NCBI GenBank assembly: GCA_959347315.1
Contig: OY365807.1
Span: forward strand, 15,574,874-15,638,873
Length of the DNA stretch: 64,000 nt
Direction: 5' to 3'
Source: Bimastos eiseni
Lineage: Eukaryota; Annelida; Clitellata; Crassiclitellata; Lumbricidae
Shown here: one piece after another, positions 59,101-62,601 of the stretch
How the letters are laid out: each line of letters begins with the position of its first letter
Position numbering within the stretch: the first letter of the stretch is position 1
Made by a program: the position numbers and the translations under genes
The notes under the pieces: model-generated
Told to the model about the DNA's origin: nothing
The model's database searches: none
Seen by the model: the letters and a program-made list of their open reading frames with translations, nothing else

Positions 59101-61814
59101 GAGACCTCTTTGCCTGCTAAATGCCATCACTAAACTTGTTACATTGACCAATGTTGTGGCTTAGTCAACTCCTTGGGTATAGTTAATAACTCAGATTGCG
59201 TGATTCGAATGTATTCAACCATTGGATGCACATTGCACAGGTGAGGTGTCCGTTGAATGTCGTGGACCAACAAAACCTGCTCTCTGTGAACTGGATGATC
59301 GAAAGGATGGAACGTTTGAGCTGATAATCAAACCACAAGAGGCTGGCAATCACTTACTGCAGATCAAGTTCAACTGCGAACATGTTCCAGGTAAAGATGA
59401 TTCATCCACTCAACAACTGCTGACCATATATGCCCTTGAAATGTGTTTTCAGTCACATTTGTATCATGAGTTACTGGAATATAGTCAGTTCAATAGTTAC
59501 CATATTCTGTTATTAAATGTCATTGAGAACACATTCCATGGTAACAGGACACTTACCCTCAGAACAATTACCACAGACAATTACCCCAAGTGTCCGGGGG
59601 TAATTGTCCGGGGGTGGGGTAATTGTCCTAGATCCCATTCCATGTATACTTGCTTACTTGTTATGCTGAATTCTGATTATCTGTATGCTGTAACGTCTGA
59701 ACTTAGGTATTAAATTACCTTGCCTTATCTTACATGTGGTTCTAATTGTGGCCAAACATAGAAGTTATGAGTCAGGAGTTCAATCTATGGTAGAGATGCA
59801 TATTAATCAGGTACATATCTTGCGCAGAGAGTACCTCTGAGTAGATATGTTGAAAGAGTGCTATATGAATGTTCAATTACATTACATATAACTATGAATG
59901 AGTAACATAAGTTTTTCTTGTCTGCCATAAATCACACTCTAGCATTATATTACCAAACACTTGATGAATTGGTTTGTTCTGAAATCTTGCAGGGAGTCCA
60001 TTTACTCTGAAGGTGTTGGCTCCACCTGACGCGAGCAAGGTGCGTGCCTGTGGCAGTGGACTCAAGTCTGGCATTCTGGCCACTTATGAGAGTCAGTTCC
60101 TTTTAGACACGTCTGGTGCCGGACCTGGCCAGCTGAACGTAAAGGTTCGCGGAAAGAAAGGTGAGTCAACAGCGTAACCAAGATATTGAATGCATTGAGC
60201 CGAGTCTTTGCACTATATAGAACCACGATGTCATGGAGCCCTGTCATGTCTGGTTACAGGAAATACTGTTGTGTTGCTAAAGGCTCCTGTGTAATTGCAT
60301 TGTTATTTGTAGATAAAATAATGTGGCCCAATGATTCGCTTACTCTGGTGACTCGCATATATGTTGATGAAATAGTGTGGTTAAAGGCTGGAGCATAACT
60401 ATTTGTGTTTATACGAACTCAGTTTGGCATGTAATTGAGGGATCAGTGCTTGCTTATGTTAGATACCAATGAATTAGCCAATTTTAGGCTGGAGTTACTG
60501 CTTTTTTAGCAGACAGAAATGACACGAGAGAGAGTCTTGAGAACTTCATACTATCAACGAGTGTTTCCCAAATGGTGGGTCATGACCCAACACCGGGCCA
60601 TGGCAGATTAATTCTAGGTCACCTAAATCATTTTACCAGTATTTAATACTTGATTTTATTAATTTTAAGAAAATTAAGTATATGAAAGATAATTGTATGC
60701 TACAAGCAACAGTCAGTTACTCCCCAGAACTAGGCATCACCAAAATATAAGAAATTATTATGGACGTTCATATCCGTTTTATTTTACTTACTGACGATTA
60801 TGTTGGTATAGGTGATAAAAATGTTAGTGAGTCATGAAGGAGAAGTATAAAAATAACCGGGCCACAGAAGAAAGTTTTGAAAATGTTGCCGTCTTTGAGG
60901 GTGTGAATGTTATGGCCTTATTAGTGTCATAAGAAGTATTGAGTAATGGAAAGCTATTAAGTCTAGGATGATTACATGTCTGTTGAGCACAATGTCTGGC
61001 CACAATCAGTTTCCATTGTTGTCAGACAATGGAAACTGAAGGTTTCCATTGTCTGGCAACTTCAGTGTCTGGATGGATGGTTTTTACAATGAGCTGAAGT
61101 GTCCTGTTTGACGTCCTTAGTCCTGGTTCATGTGATTCAACACTTTCCTCAGAAGGGAAATTCCTGAAGGATCTAGAGGAGATATTTCTTTGGAGTACTC
61201 GATTACTTTGTTTAATTGCTACTTACATACAAAGACATCCCAAGTTTTCAATTCATTTTGCACAAGAATGTAATGTAAATGCTAATTAAACAGATTTTGT
61301 TTTCATTTCTAATAATATAATTGGTTCTATTCTACATTACTTCATAATATAACAAGAATATGCTGTAATCATTCAAATGTATGAACAATTGATCTGGATT
61401 ACAGGCGTTGTTTCCTATTCCAAGACGCATCAATTTAGATCTTACTGATGTGCATATTCGTAGTGCTTTTGAGAAGTCAGTAAAGGTTCAATGCAAAGTT
61501 CAGATGACTGAATGCATCTAAGGAGCGTTTGTTATTCTGCGGCAGGTACTTTTCGAGTGGAGATGAAACGCCATCCTCAGAAAGAACGAACCATAATCTG
61601 TCGATATAATCCAACGGAGATTGGCGACTATTTCGTCAACGTCCAGTGGTCCGGAGATCACATTCCAGGCAGTCCGTTCCACGTCGTCATTGTCGACACG
61701 ATAGAGGAGTTCCGCAAGCTACAATCTGGAGTCCCAACTCTTCCAGTGGGAAAGAGCAAATTTGGAACACTGACCAGTGATATGAATGATGGCTTCACTT
61801 TCATGGATGAGTAA
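23592..61814 (+). CDS. Filamin-family protein, 50 exons, C-terminal part with stop
   Basis: Exons E1-E50 (listed singly) join without a frame break from 23679 to the TAA at 61812-61814: 7,560 nt, 2,519 residues. The product is a string of about 27 filamin Ig repeats (SPF...V.D.SKV....G.G......F.V....AG.G.L.V...P.G....Y.V.Y.P...G.Y.I.V.F.G..V.G), a proline-rich hinge in E45, three more repeats and a short unique tail. Known: filamins are actin crosslinkers and scaffolds with N-terminal CH domains, Ig rods and a dimerising last repeat; invertebrates have both cheerio-type and jitterbug-type filamins. I cannot tell which this is. Every intron after E1 is phase 1. Exon sizes cycle 168-183, 144-159, 84, 138 nt, so each four-exon cassette encodes two Ig repeats. 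No CH domain is visible upstream, so the entry is 5'-incomplete or CH-less. Introns run from 140 bp to about 2.1 kb. Confidence 0.93.
24226..24363 (+). CDS. Filamin exon E2 (type d, 138 nt)
   Basis: Starts GDWLISILYNGQ, contains GSPFHVRVYDPGQVKV and ends NPVKFT. Acceptor TGTTTAG, donor CAG|GTAAGT. Confidence 0.95.
24410..24620 (+). repeat. Second copy of the LINE-like 3' repeat
   Basis: Positions 24546-24620 match 57131-57219 (ATGAATAAGCTGGTGCCCT, then CTTGGCTTTC and a GATTACGATCACGAT-like tail). It lies in filamin intron 2, same orientation. Confidence 0.55.
26507..26677 (+). CDS. Filamin exon E3 (type a, 171 nt)
   Basis: Starts VDTSCAGEGRLKVEV and ends VTFANMEVTG. Acceptor GAGTTTAG, donor ACAG|GTGCAG. 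Completes the Ig repeat begun in E2. Confidence 0.94.
27205..27354 (+). CDS. Filamin exon E4 (type b, 150 nt)
   Basis: Starts GSPFTVEIANPTIVTVTGEG and ends VVAKIT. Acceptor TATGTTCAG, donor CTT|GTATGT. Confidence 0.94.
27673..27756 (+). CDS. Filamin exon E5 (type c, 84 nt)
   Basis: Short exon SPGGAGVPCNIVD ... YRVDYTPNEL. Acceptor GAATTATAG, donor CTCG|GTCAGA. Same 84-nt size as the seven other stand-alone type c exons. Confidence 0.93.
28304..28444 (+). CDS. Filamin exon E6 (type d, 141 nt)
   Basis: GNYMIDVYYHGKLVGGSPF ... RLVQFD. Acceptor TTGCTGTAG, donor GACA|GTTAGT. Confidence 0.94.
29004..29171 (+). CDS. Filamin exon E7 (type a, 168 nt)
   Basis: IDADDCGAGKMELLV ... IIQMMFNGQEVAG. Acceptor CTAATTACAG, donor GCAG|GTAATC. 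Confidence 0.95.
29577..29720 (+). CDS. Filamin exon E8 (type b, 144 nt)
   Basis: GSPWKVDVRSAGHVTTTACG ... GAITVSII. Acceptor TTTCTGCAG, donor ATCT|GTATGT. Confidence 0.94.
30036..30119 (+). CDS. Filamin exon E9 (type c, 84 nt)
   Basis: SPSRKLVPSSVSKLNN ... VEFIPPETG. Acceptor TTTTATGTAG, donor ACAG|GTAACT. Confidence 0.92.
30599..30736 (+). CDS. Filamin exon E10 (type d, 138 nt)
   Basis: GAYQMEVNYEEIGINGSPF ... KTVDFS. Acceptor ATATTGTAG, donor TCAG|GTAATC. Confidence 0.94.
31180..31347 (+). CDS. Filamin exon E11 (type a, 168 nt)
   Basis: VDASCAGLGDLEIRV ... VDINFNGIPLPG. Acceptor CCTTGTATAG, donor CCAG|GTTTGT. The following intron carries a foldback element and a LINE fragment. Confidence 0.95.
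31530..31859. mobile_element. Foldback element with GGACATTACCCCC repeats
   Basis: Starts GGTTCTAGGACATTACC and ends with the inverse of GGTATCCGGACATTACC. The left arm is an expanded array of 13-16 bp units (31535-31795) and the right arm is short (31822-31859). The flanks TAATCCAA and TTATCCAA form an 8-bp duplication with one mismatch. In filamin intron 11. Confidence 0.75.
31903..32607 (+). mobile_element. 5'-truncated LINE: reverse transcriptase C-terminal part
   Basis: An open frame of about 234 codons runs from 31903 to the stop at 32605-32607, in filamin intron 11. Motifs typical of the thumb and C-terminus of non-LTR retrotransposon polymerases are present: KAGLYFNLRKTK, FTFLGSLIEKEG, YGCETW, LGFFGHVMR and KRGRPRKKWIDGI. 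The catalytic palm (YADD region) and endonuclease are missing, so it is a dead 5'-truncated copy. It sits directly after the foldback element at 31530-31859. Confidence 0.88.
33019..33165 (+). CDS. Filamin exon E12 (type b, 147 nt)
   Basis: ESPLMVTVNDVRQVTVSGG ... SELVAKIT. Acceptor TGTATGACAG, donor ACCG|GTCAGT. Confidence 0.92.
33770..33990 (+). repeat. tRNA-related interspersed repeat
   Basis: A B-box-like GGGTTCAAATCCC at 33816-33828 follows TTGTCAATTGAGAGGTCAT. It does not fold as a tRNA; probably a SINE of another subfamily, in filamin intron 12. Confidence 0.45.
34202..34423 (+). CDS. Filamin exon E13 (fused c+d, 222 nt; GC donor)
   Basis: GPDCRGVSPTMSG ... AGIYQMELLFAGEPVPNSP ... 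QRSDFV. Its length is exactly 84 + 138, so the usual c/d intron is absent. The only donor that keeps phase 1 and joins to VDMNDCG in E14 is GTTG|GCAAGT at 34424, a GC-AG intron. Confidence 0.9.
34640..34825. repeat. 18-bp minisatellite CTATCACAGGCCTATAAG
   Basis: About ten units in filamin intron 13, most carrying the AGGCCT word. Confidence 0.95.
34963..35003. repeat. (TA)n microsatellite in filamin intron 13
   Basis: About 20 TA units, 160 bp before the E14 acceptor. Confidence 0.97.
35160..35336 (+). CDS. Filamin exon E14 (type a, 177 nt)
   Basis: VDMNDCGEGELEVVV ... IQLTFNKDPVPG. Acceptor TTGTTTCAG, donor CCAG|GTCGGT. Confidence 0.95.
35833..35979 (+). CDS. Filamin exon E15 (type b, 147 nt)
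   Basis: GSPFKFFVRDPSKVTARGDG ... LGDLDVEIV. Acceptor TTTCCACAG, donor GTTG|GTGAGT. Confidence 0.95.
36487..36570 (+). CDS. Filamin exon E16 (type c, 84 nt)
   Basis: GPTGRDVMATVTERSAGNF ... YNPTIAG. Acceptor TTTTTTCCAG, donor GCAG|GTTTGC. Confidence 0.95.
36868..36993 (-). mobile_element. tRNA-derived SINE, degenerate copy
   Basis: In reverse: GGTGACTGATTCGTTAGAGCA, then a weak B box (GGATTGAAGCC) and GTTACTGTGTAAGGACCTTG, all matching the family. In filamin intron 16. Confidence 0.62.
37133..37255. repeat. Duplicated 30-bp unit followed by (TA)n in filamin intron 16
   Basis: ATTAATATTGTCAATGATAT occurs twice, then about 33 TA units up to 37255, 55 bp before exon E17. Confidence 0.95.
37311..37448 (+). 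CDS. Filamin exon E17 (type d, 138 nt)
   Basis: GVYQVNVKYFGHLICGSPF ... AWDPSKVFV ... ESFFN. Acceptor CTGTGTGCAG, donor AACA|GTAAGG. A long (TA)n lies just upstream in the intron. Confidence 0.95.
38090..38266 (+). CDS. Filamin exon E18 (type a, 177 nt)
   Basis: IELREAGDGTLEIMI ... VLVTMNGQRIQG. Acceptor GGTTGTTGCAG, donor CAAG|GTGATC. Confidence 0.95.
38589..38735 (+). CDS. Filamin exon E19 (type b, 147 nt)
   Basis: GCPFAFNVIDSSKVSVKGEG ... DYEVKVT. Acceptor TTATGCCAAAG, donor ACAG|GTTGTT. Confidence 0.93.
39344..39427 (+). CDS. Filamin exon E20 (type c, 84 nt)
   Basis: GPDGSELMTNFTEANGSNF ... YTPTIVG. Acceptor TTCTCAACAG, donor GTTG|GTAAGC. Confidence 0.95.
39784..39921 (+). CDS. Filamin exon E21 (type d, 138 nt)
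   Basis: GIYQINVVYGCLEVPGSPF ... RAWDASRVVV ... CQSAFK. Acceptor TTCTTTTCAG, donor AAAG|GTTTGT. Confidence 0.95.
40341..40517 (+). CDS. Filamin exon E22 (type a, 177 nt)
   Basis: VIVAEAGEGVVEISI ... NVTFNKEKVPG. Acceptor CTGTTTGCAG, donor CCTG|GTACAT. Confidence 0.95.
40889..41035 (+). CDS. Filamin exon E23 (type b, 147 nt)
   Basis: GSPFTFLVIDPSKVVLRGEG ... NLEISVI. Acceptor CTGTTTTTCAG, donor ATAG|GTAGAT. Confidence 0.95.
41463..41546 (+). CDS. Filamin exon E24 (type c, 84 nt)
   Basis: GPNGCEVPTFITESANNNF ... YTPLVAG. Acceptor CTGCTACCAG, donor GCTG|GTGAGA. The next intron is only 140 bp, the shortest in the gene. Confidence 0.95.
41687..41824 (+). CDS. Filamin exon E25 (type d, 138 nt)
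   Basis: GDHQINVTYFCNPVSACP ... AWDISKVLV ... GQQSDFT. The usual GSPF is changed to SACP. Acceptor TATTTCCAG, donor ACCG|GTAAGA. Confidence 0.95.
42118..42300 (+). CDS. Filamin exon E26 (type a, 183 nt; GC donor)
   Basis: VDVKDAGEGSLEISI ... NVLFNGSNVTG. Acceptor TTTTCCAG. The phase-1 donor is CACAG|GCAAGT at 42301, the second GC-AG intron in this gene; no GT at this site keeps the frame. Confidence 0.92.
42604..42750 (+). CDS. Filamin exon E27 (type b, 147 nt)
   Basis: GSPFVFMVSDPAQATACGDG ... DVHVKIT. Acceptor GATTTTCCAG, donor ACAG|GTAGGA. The next intron carries the foldback element at 43391-43977. Confidence 0.95.
43391..43977. mobile_element. Foldback element with GGACAATTCGGCG repeats
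   Basis: The left arm (43391-43490) and right arm (43900-43977) are inverted. Each is built of about 15-bp units of GGACAATTCGGCGCC, and the inner edge GGCGCCGGATGAGTTTGTA is perfectly matched. It is flanked by ATAATTCAT at 43382-43390 and 43978-43986, a 9-bp duplication. The AT-rich centre has no transposase. It resembles sea urchin TU foldback elements, whose arms consist of about 15-bp repeats, and Mutator-like elements by duplication length; the assignment is an inference. Confidence 0.85.
44186..44269 (+). CDS. Filamin exon E28 (type c, 84 nt)
   Basis: GPNCKEIKPKVRDLSAGVF ... YTPTIPG. Acceptor TTTATTTATAG, donor CCTG|GTAAGC. Confidence 0.94.
44470..44607 (+). CDS. Filamin exon E29 (type d, 138 nt)
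   Basis: GEYIIEVCYFDEPIKDSPF ... AWDSSLVRV ... GRPSFFH. Acceptor TTGTTTTCAG, donor CACA|GTGAGT. Confidence 0.95.
44962..45138 (+). CDS. Filamin exon E30 (type a, 177 nt)
   Basis: IDASQAGRGTLDVAV ... INVRFNGEPVQG. Acceptor TTTTATGCAG, donor CAAG|GTTTGT. Confidence 0.95.
45549..45698 (+). CDS. Filamin exon E31 (type b, 150 nt)
   Basis: GSPFSVSMLDGSLAVACGPG ... ELDVQII. Acceptor TGAAATACAG, donor ATAT|GTAGGA. Confidence 0.94.
46228..46311 (+). CDS. Filamin exon E32 (type c, 84 nt)
   Basis: SPGGQRVPAMISGSYCNGY ... YMPFEAG. Acceptor GCATTTTCAG, donor GCAG|GTCAGC. Confidence 0.93.
46660..46790. repeat. Interspersed repeat starting GGGGTCGTCCATAAATGACG
   Basis: This opening is common to miniature DNA transposons in many invertebrates; it is followed here by G-rich sequence and GTGTCACATCTGCC. 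No clear second terminus was found. A short GATTA tandem lies just upstream (46572-46610). Confidence 0.4.
46850..46955 (-). repeat. tRNA-related interspersed repeat
   Basis: The minus strand reads TAGTATAGTGGTCAGCATGC (A box) and GGGTTCAAACCC (B box, 46890-46901), like tRNA-Asp/Glu. The acceptor arms do not pair, so it is a tRNA-derived repeat rather than a gene. In filamin intron 32. Confidence 0.5.
47082..47219 (+). CDS. Filamin exon E33 (type d, 138 nt)
   Basis: GQHTINIKYADISIKDSPF ... GKPVTFT. Acceptor ACTGACAACAG, donor ACAG|GTAATA. Confidence 0.94.
47680..47853 (+). CDS. Filamin exon E34 (type a, 174 nt)
   Basis: VDANMAGPGVITVCV ... VSVRFNECDVNG. Acceptor TTGTGTTTCAG, donor AACG|GTAGGC. 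Confidence 0.94.
48671..48817 (+). CDS. Filamin exon E35 (type b, 147 nt)
   Basis: GSPFQCNVIDQKSLHVRWDS ... AACKVL. Acceptor TTTCATCAG, donor CTTG|GTTAGT. Confidence 0.93.
49376..49768 (+). CDS. Filamin exon E36 (fused c+d+a, 393 nt)
   Basis: DPFGMQVVAMERRSG ... GPYTIDLHYGTEPVPGTPF ... GFTVDTSEAGTGNLEV ... NVTFNKECVPG. The length equals 84 + 138 + 171, so two cassette introns are missing and one exon carries a whole Ig repeat plus parts of its neighbours. Acceptor TTGTATTTTAG, donor CCGG|GTAATG. Confidence 0.95.
50474..50632 (+). CDS. Filamin exon E37 (type b, 159 nt)
   Basis: GSPMVWSIVNPAGQMSLSNG ... IKAQVI. Longest of the type b exons. Acceptor TTGGAAAG, donor ATAG|GTGAGT. Confidence 0.93.
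51232..51315 (+). CDS. Filamin exon E38 (type c, 84 nt)
   Basis: APSGDMLPVRVIPQQDGSI ... YTSMLAG. Acceptor CTCTTTATCAG, donor GCAG|GTGAGG. Confidence 0.94.
51714..51851 (+). CDS. Filamin exon E39 (type d, 138 nt)
   Basis: GSHSLAAEYAGQAIPGSP ... DANKVRIEG ... VNVPMVID. Acceptor TTCTTCTTAG, donor GACG|GTAACA. Confidence 0.94.
52489..52662 (+). CDS. Filamin exon E40 (type a, 174 nt)
   Basis: VIRVDAGVADLTVTVTDPSG ... HVTIGCSDVPG. Acceptor TTTAACTTAG, donor CCAG|GTACCA. Confidence 0.94.
53791..53934 (+). CDS. Filamin exon E41 (type b, 144 nt)
   Basis: GCPVRQEIRATVLATACGDG ... LVVQVEG. Acceptor TTTCGGTTTAG, donor GAAG|GTCAGT. Confidence 0.94.
54610..54735 (+). CDS. Filamin exon E42 (c plus first third of d, 126 nt)
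   Basis: GPNTIARVQIEPHEGGRF ... AGIYTVNMMFNGREVEG. Its 3' edge now falls at the Ig repeat boundary, so the four-exon cassette rhythm breaks here. Acceptor GCATTCTAG, donor GAAG|GTGATA. Confidence 0.93.
55197..55340 (+). CDS. Filamin exon E43 (144 nt, divergent)
   Basis: GCAFHPRICDGSKVEVIDDF ... LRFDVRHAGPG. First part of the last Ig repeat before the hinge. Acceptor GTACATGTAG, donor CCAG|GTCAGT. Confidence 0.92.
55564..55797 (+). mobile_element. tRNA-derived SINE, complete copy
   Basis: A box GGCCGATTGGTTAGAGCAG, B box GGGTTCGACCCTC, a shared body (GTCACTGTGTAGGGACC, TGCTCTGCAGTATAACTGC, GGGCGATATCAAATTTC) and an AT-rich tail. It lies in filamin intron 43. It is the reference copy for the other copies here. 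Confidence 0.85.
56025..56132 (+). CDS. Filamin exon E44 (108 nt)
   Basis: GQLVVKIEGPDGNMVPADV ... LKFVPRKQ. Acceptor GTTTTTGCAG, donor CAAG|GTCATC. Confidence 0.92.
56506..56778 (+). CDS. Filamin exon E45 (proline-rich hinge, 273 nt)
   Basis: Completes one Ig repeat (GDYYIRCWWCDMPIHKFP), then VEPPPKPVEEVRPPPPQDP and about 15 non-Ig residues, then opens the next repeat (IDATKVVLTGPGLTMAM ... GVNAGPG). Filamins have flexible hinges near the C-terminal repeats; this linker fits that role by position and composition. Acceptor GGTATTCCAG, donor CCAG|GTGAGT. Confidence 0.94.
56815..57219 (+). repeat. Degenerate LINE-like 3' end
   Basis: At 56919-56985 one frame reads AWVFHSKLKSHLFQEF, like the terminal SxLKTHLF motif of CR1/L2-type polymerases. 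The 3' part (57131-57219) shares GTGAATAAGCTGGTGCCC and more with 24546-24620, so this is a dispersed family. Confidence 0.55.
57674..57778 (+). CDS. Filamin exon E46 (105 nt)
   Basis: GIPSAKVIGLKGDIEVNVV ... SYVTTLPG. Acceptor TTGTTGTAG, donor CCAG|GTAACT. Confidence 0.92.
58366..58542 (+). CDS. Filamin exon E47 (177 nt)
   Basis: GAYLLSVMWSDQQVPNSPF ... VVCIGDGLTTG ... IDTRKAGLG. Ends one Ig repeat and starts the next. Acceptor TTGTTACAG, donor TTGG|GTGAGT. Confidence 0.95.
58915..59101 (-). mobile_element. tRNA-derived SINE, diverged copy
   Basis: In reverse it reads GGTCGATTAGTTAGAGTG (A box), GGGTTCGATCC (B box) and the body near CAATTGCAGTTACATTAC. More diverged than the other copies; in filamin intron 47. 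Confidence 0.7.
59241..59390 (+). CDS. Filamin exon E48 (150 nt)
   Basis: GEVSVECRGPTKPALCELD ... LLQIKFNCEHVPG. Acceptor CATTGCACAG, donor CCAG|GTAAAG. The next intron carries the small foldback element near 59540. Confidence 0.95.
59540..59635. mobile_element. Miniature foldback element, GGACAATTACCCC type
   Basis: 96 bp. Left arm GGTAACAGGACACTTACCC, right arm inverse GGATCTAGGACAATTACCC, between copies of CATTCCAT (59532-59539 and 59636-59643). In filamin intron 48. Confidence 0.75.
59993..60160 (+). CDS. Filamin exon E49 (168 nt)
   Basis: GSPFTLKVLAPPDASKVRAC ... AGPGQLNVKVRGKKG. Acceptor AATCTTGCAG, donor AAAG|GTGAGT. Confidence 0.95.
61546..61814 (+). CDS. Filamin last coding exon E50 (last Ig end, unique tail, stop)
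   Basis: GTFRVEMKRHPQKERTIICR ... VQWSGDHIPGSPFHVVIV finishes the final Ig repeat. It is followed by about 45 residues outside the Ig fold (DTIEEFRKLQSG ... DGFTFMDE) and TAA at 61812-61814. Acceptor CTGCGGCAG. In other filamins the last repeat dimerises; whether this one does cannot be judged from sequence alone. Confidence 0.96.
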
Positions 61815-61914
61815 ACAACATGTGTCTATGACAAGTTAGCTATTGTTATGGATAAGTAAACTTCTGTTACACATTAGCGAACTTCTGTTATGGATAACTC
61901 AACTTAAGTTATTT

Positions 61915-61920
61915 AATAAA
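61915..61920 (+). terminator. Candidate poly(A) signal AATAAA
   Basis: First canonical hexamer after the filamin stop codon, about 100 nt downstream. Confidence 0.45.
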
Positions 61921-62595
61921 TAATCGTGATAATCTTCTTTCTTTGACATACATTATTGATATCAAGTAGCCTGCACCAATTTATACTGGAGAATGATTAA
62001 GAAAATCTTATTTGTGATGAATTGTTTGCGATAAATATGAATTGTTTATTACATTTAATTAAGTTGTTTTTAACGTTCATCATGTGTTGAATTCTTTGAA
62101 CCATTCAGTTTAGATTGATATACAAAATCATTACTGTGAAGATGTTTTGTAAAATTGAATTGAATTTGCTATTTAAATTTGGAGTTTAAAGCTGTTGGAA
62201 ATGCATCAAATTGAAAATTTGCTTAAAGTTGGGTTTTTGAGTCTGTTTCAACTGAACATCGTCATCAGAACAACTTCTGATGGTTACATTTTTATTTACA
62301 CTACAGAATTATGGATGGTTGTAACAATAGCATTTATGTAATGCCCATTCAAGATTAGAGTTACACAATACTAACCAAATATAATTGTGATTTGATTTGT
62401 ATGATTTGAGGTTGAAGACTGTGGCTTTCAGACATTTTCAGACTATCCTCAACTCCTCGTATTTATTTATATCCGACATTCTTAAATAATCAATTTGCGC
62501 TGTGCGATAACTAAAACAATCTCTACAGCTGCCATAGCCATTGCATTACTTCAAGTCAAATTGCTAAATATGTTTTTAATCATTAAACCTATGTC

Positions 62596-62601
62596 AATAA
62601 A
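62596..62601 (+). terminator. Second candidate poly(A) signal AATAAA
   Basis: Lies in CAATAAAAAAAG, about 780 nt past the stop; a possible distal polyadenylation site. Confidence 0.3.

Larger units (their letters stand above)
61815..62601 (+). other. Probable 3' UTR of the filamin gene, two AATAAA signals
   Basis: AT-rich, with no coding signal. AATAAA occurs at 61915-61920 and again at 62596-62601, so alternative 3' ends about 105 and 790 nt past the stop are possible. The first 60 nt hold a short imperfect repeat of ACTTCTGTTA. Confidence 0.5.
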
